Positions 33,176 through 33,800 of a stretch of 33,800 bases of DNA are shown piece after piece. Below the pieces are notes generated by a model. That model was not told the origin of the DNA. It saw nothing but the letters and a program-made list of their open reading frames with translations, and searched no databases. The stretch is from Chromera velia (taxonomy: Eukaryota; Sar; Chromeraceae), in the NCBI GenBank assembly GCA_018398765.1, contig JAHBMJ010000042.1:25001-58800 (forward strand), in the 5' to 3' direction. The position numbers were made by a program, and so were the translations under genes. How positions within the stretch are numbered: position 1 is the first letter of the stretch; every line of letters begins with the position of its first letter.

Positions 33176-33800
33176 TAGGCAGTAAACAATATTTAAAAGC
33201 TTAAAACAAAGAGTTTTAAGCGATCAAACAGTACGATTTCCTGTTTTTAAATTAATTGGGTTTAGTGAAAGAAAAAAATATATTGTGTTTGACCGCTCGG
33301 CGTGCATGTTTCGTGCGTTAACGCACGCGCCTGTCATGCATGCAATTAAGGCAGCGGTGGGGAGCACCGGAATTTAAAATCGCGCGGATCATTGTTTCGG
33401 CGGCATTAAAAAATTGTTATATGAGTTGAACAACTTCGTTGTCTGGTTGTTGCGGTGTTACGCTGAAACAGTGCCTTCAGCTCATGGCCAATATTATGAG
33501 CGTTCTGCTCATGATTTGTATTCAGACAGTCTAGTACACAGTATATATATATATATATATATATATCAACATATTAATAACATCAATTGTGATACTTATA
33601 AAAGCTCTACACTATGTTTTATATGTTTTCAATCTTTCTGTTAAAACCTTAAGATTTATTGTACAGAAAATATTTTAAAGAGTTAAAAACTTAAAATCAT
33701 ACATTCAAATTTAAATATATATATAGTTATCATAAATCAAATTTTTATATAATTCTCTCACTAACTAGGATTTAAAAAACACTTAATTGCACTCTCAAAC
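33176..33800. other. AT-rich flank with a palindrome and (TA)n tract
   Basis: No gene seen. It holds a perfect 16-bp palindrome CGTGCGTTAACGCACG at 33312-33327 and a (TA) tract at about 33542-33566. The rest is AT-rich and closed in all frames. Confidence 0.6.

Overview
The window looks like nuclear DNA from an intron-rich unicellular eukaryote. I infer a chromerid-like alveolate alga, with low confidence in the exact group. Three host genes can be rebuilt exon by exon, and every intron phase is consistent. Of the 31 introns, 30 end in CAG and almost all of the space between exons is intron or repeat. No prokaryotic features, tRNA, rRNA or CRISPR arrays were seen.

Layout. 154-7958 (+): an oxysterol-binding-protein-related lipid transfer protein of about 1283 aa in 11 exons, with a PH domain, two membrane segments, a possible START-like stretch and a C-terminal ORD. 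7959-13845: a repeat-rich spacer with a hAT-like non-autonomous transposon that keeps terminal inverted repeats and a diverged 8-bp target duplication, a long fold-back inverted repeat, two decayed unknown reading frames each broken by one in-frame TGA, and microsatellites. 13846-16723 (-): an alpha-arrestin of about 473 aa in 8 exons with two PPxY motifs; it is interrupted by a false 8-N assembly gap. 16724-17438: a 715-bp divergent intergenic region with two perfect palindromes. 17439-26957 (+): a PCIF1/CAPAM (cap-specific m6Am methyltransferase) homologue of about 1508 aa in 15 exons. 26958-33800: AT-rich intergenic DNA, a broken unknown reading frame, and a 5'-truncated non-LTR retrotransposon on the minus strand whose single frame carries six stop codons and no frameshift.

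The most interesting result is the PCIF1 homologue. It aligns with the whole cap-methyltransferase core, but the catalytic NPPF motif is GPPY, the N-terminal WW domain is replaced by an Arg/Gly/Asp-rich tail, and the helical domain is split by several hundred residues of low-complexity insert. Also notable are the PH-TM-TM-ORD layout of the lipid transfer protein, frequent GTCAGT splice donors, and transposon decay consistent with CpG deamination.

The three host genes do not form an operon or an obvious pathway. Their themes are membrane-contact lipid transfer, ubiquitin-ligase adaptor function and mRNA cap modification. Only the arrestin/PCIF1 pair share a promoter region.
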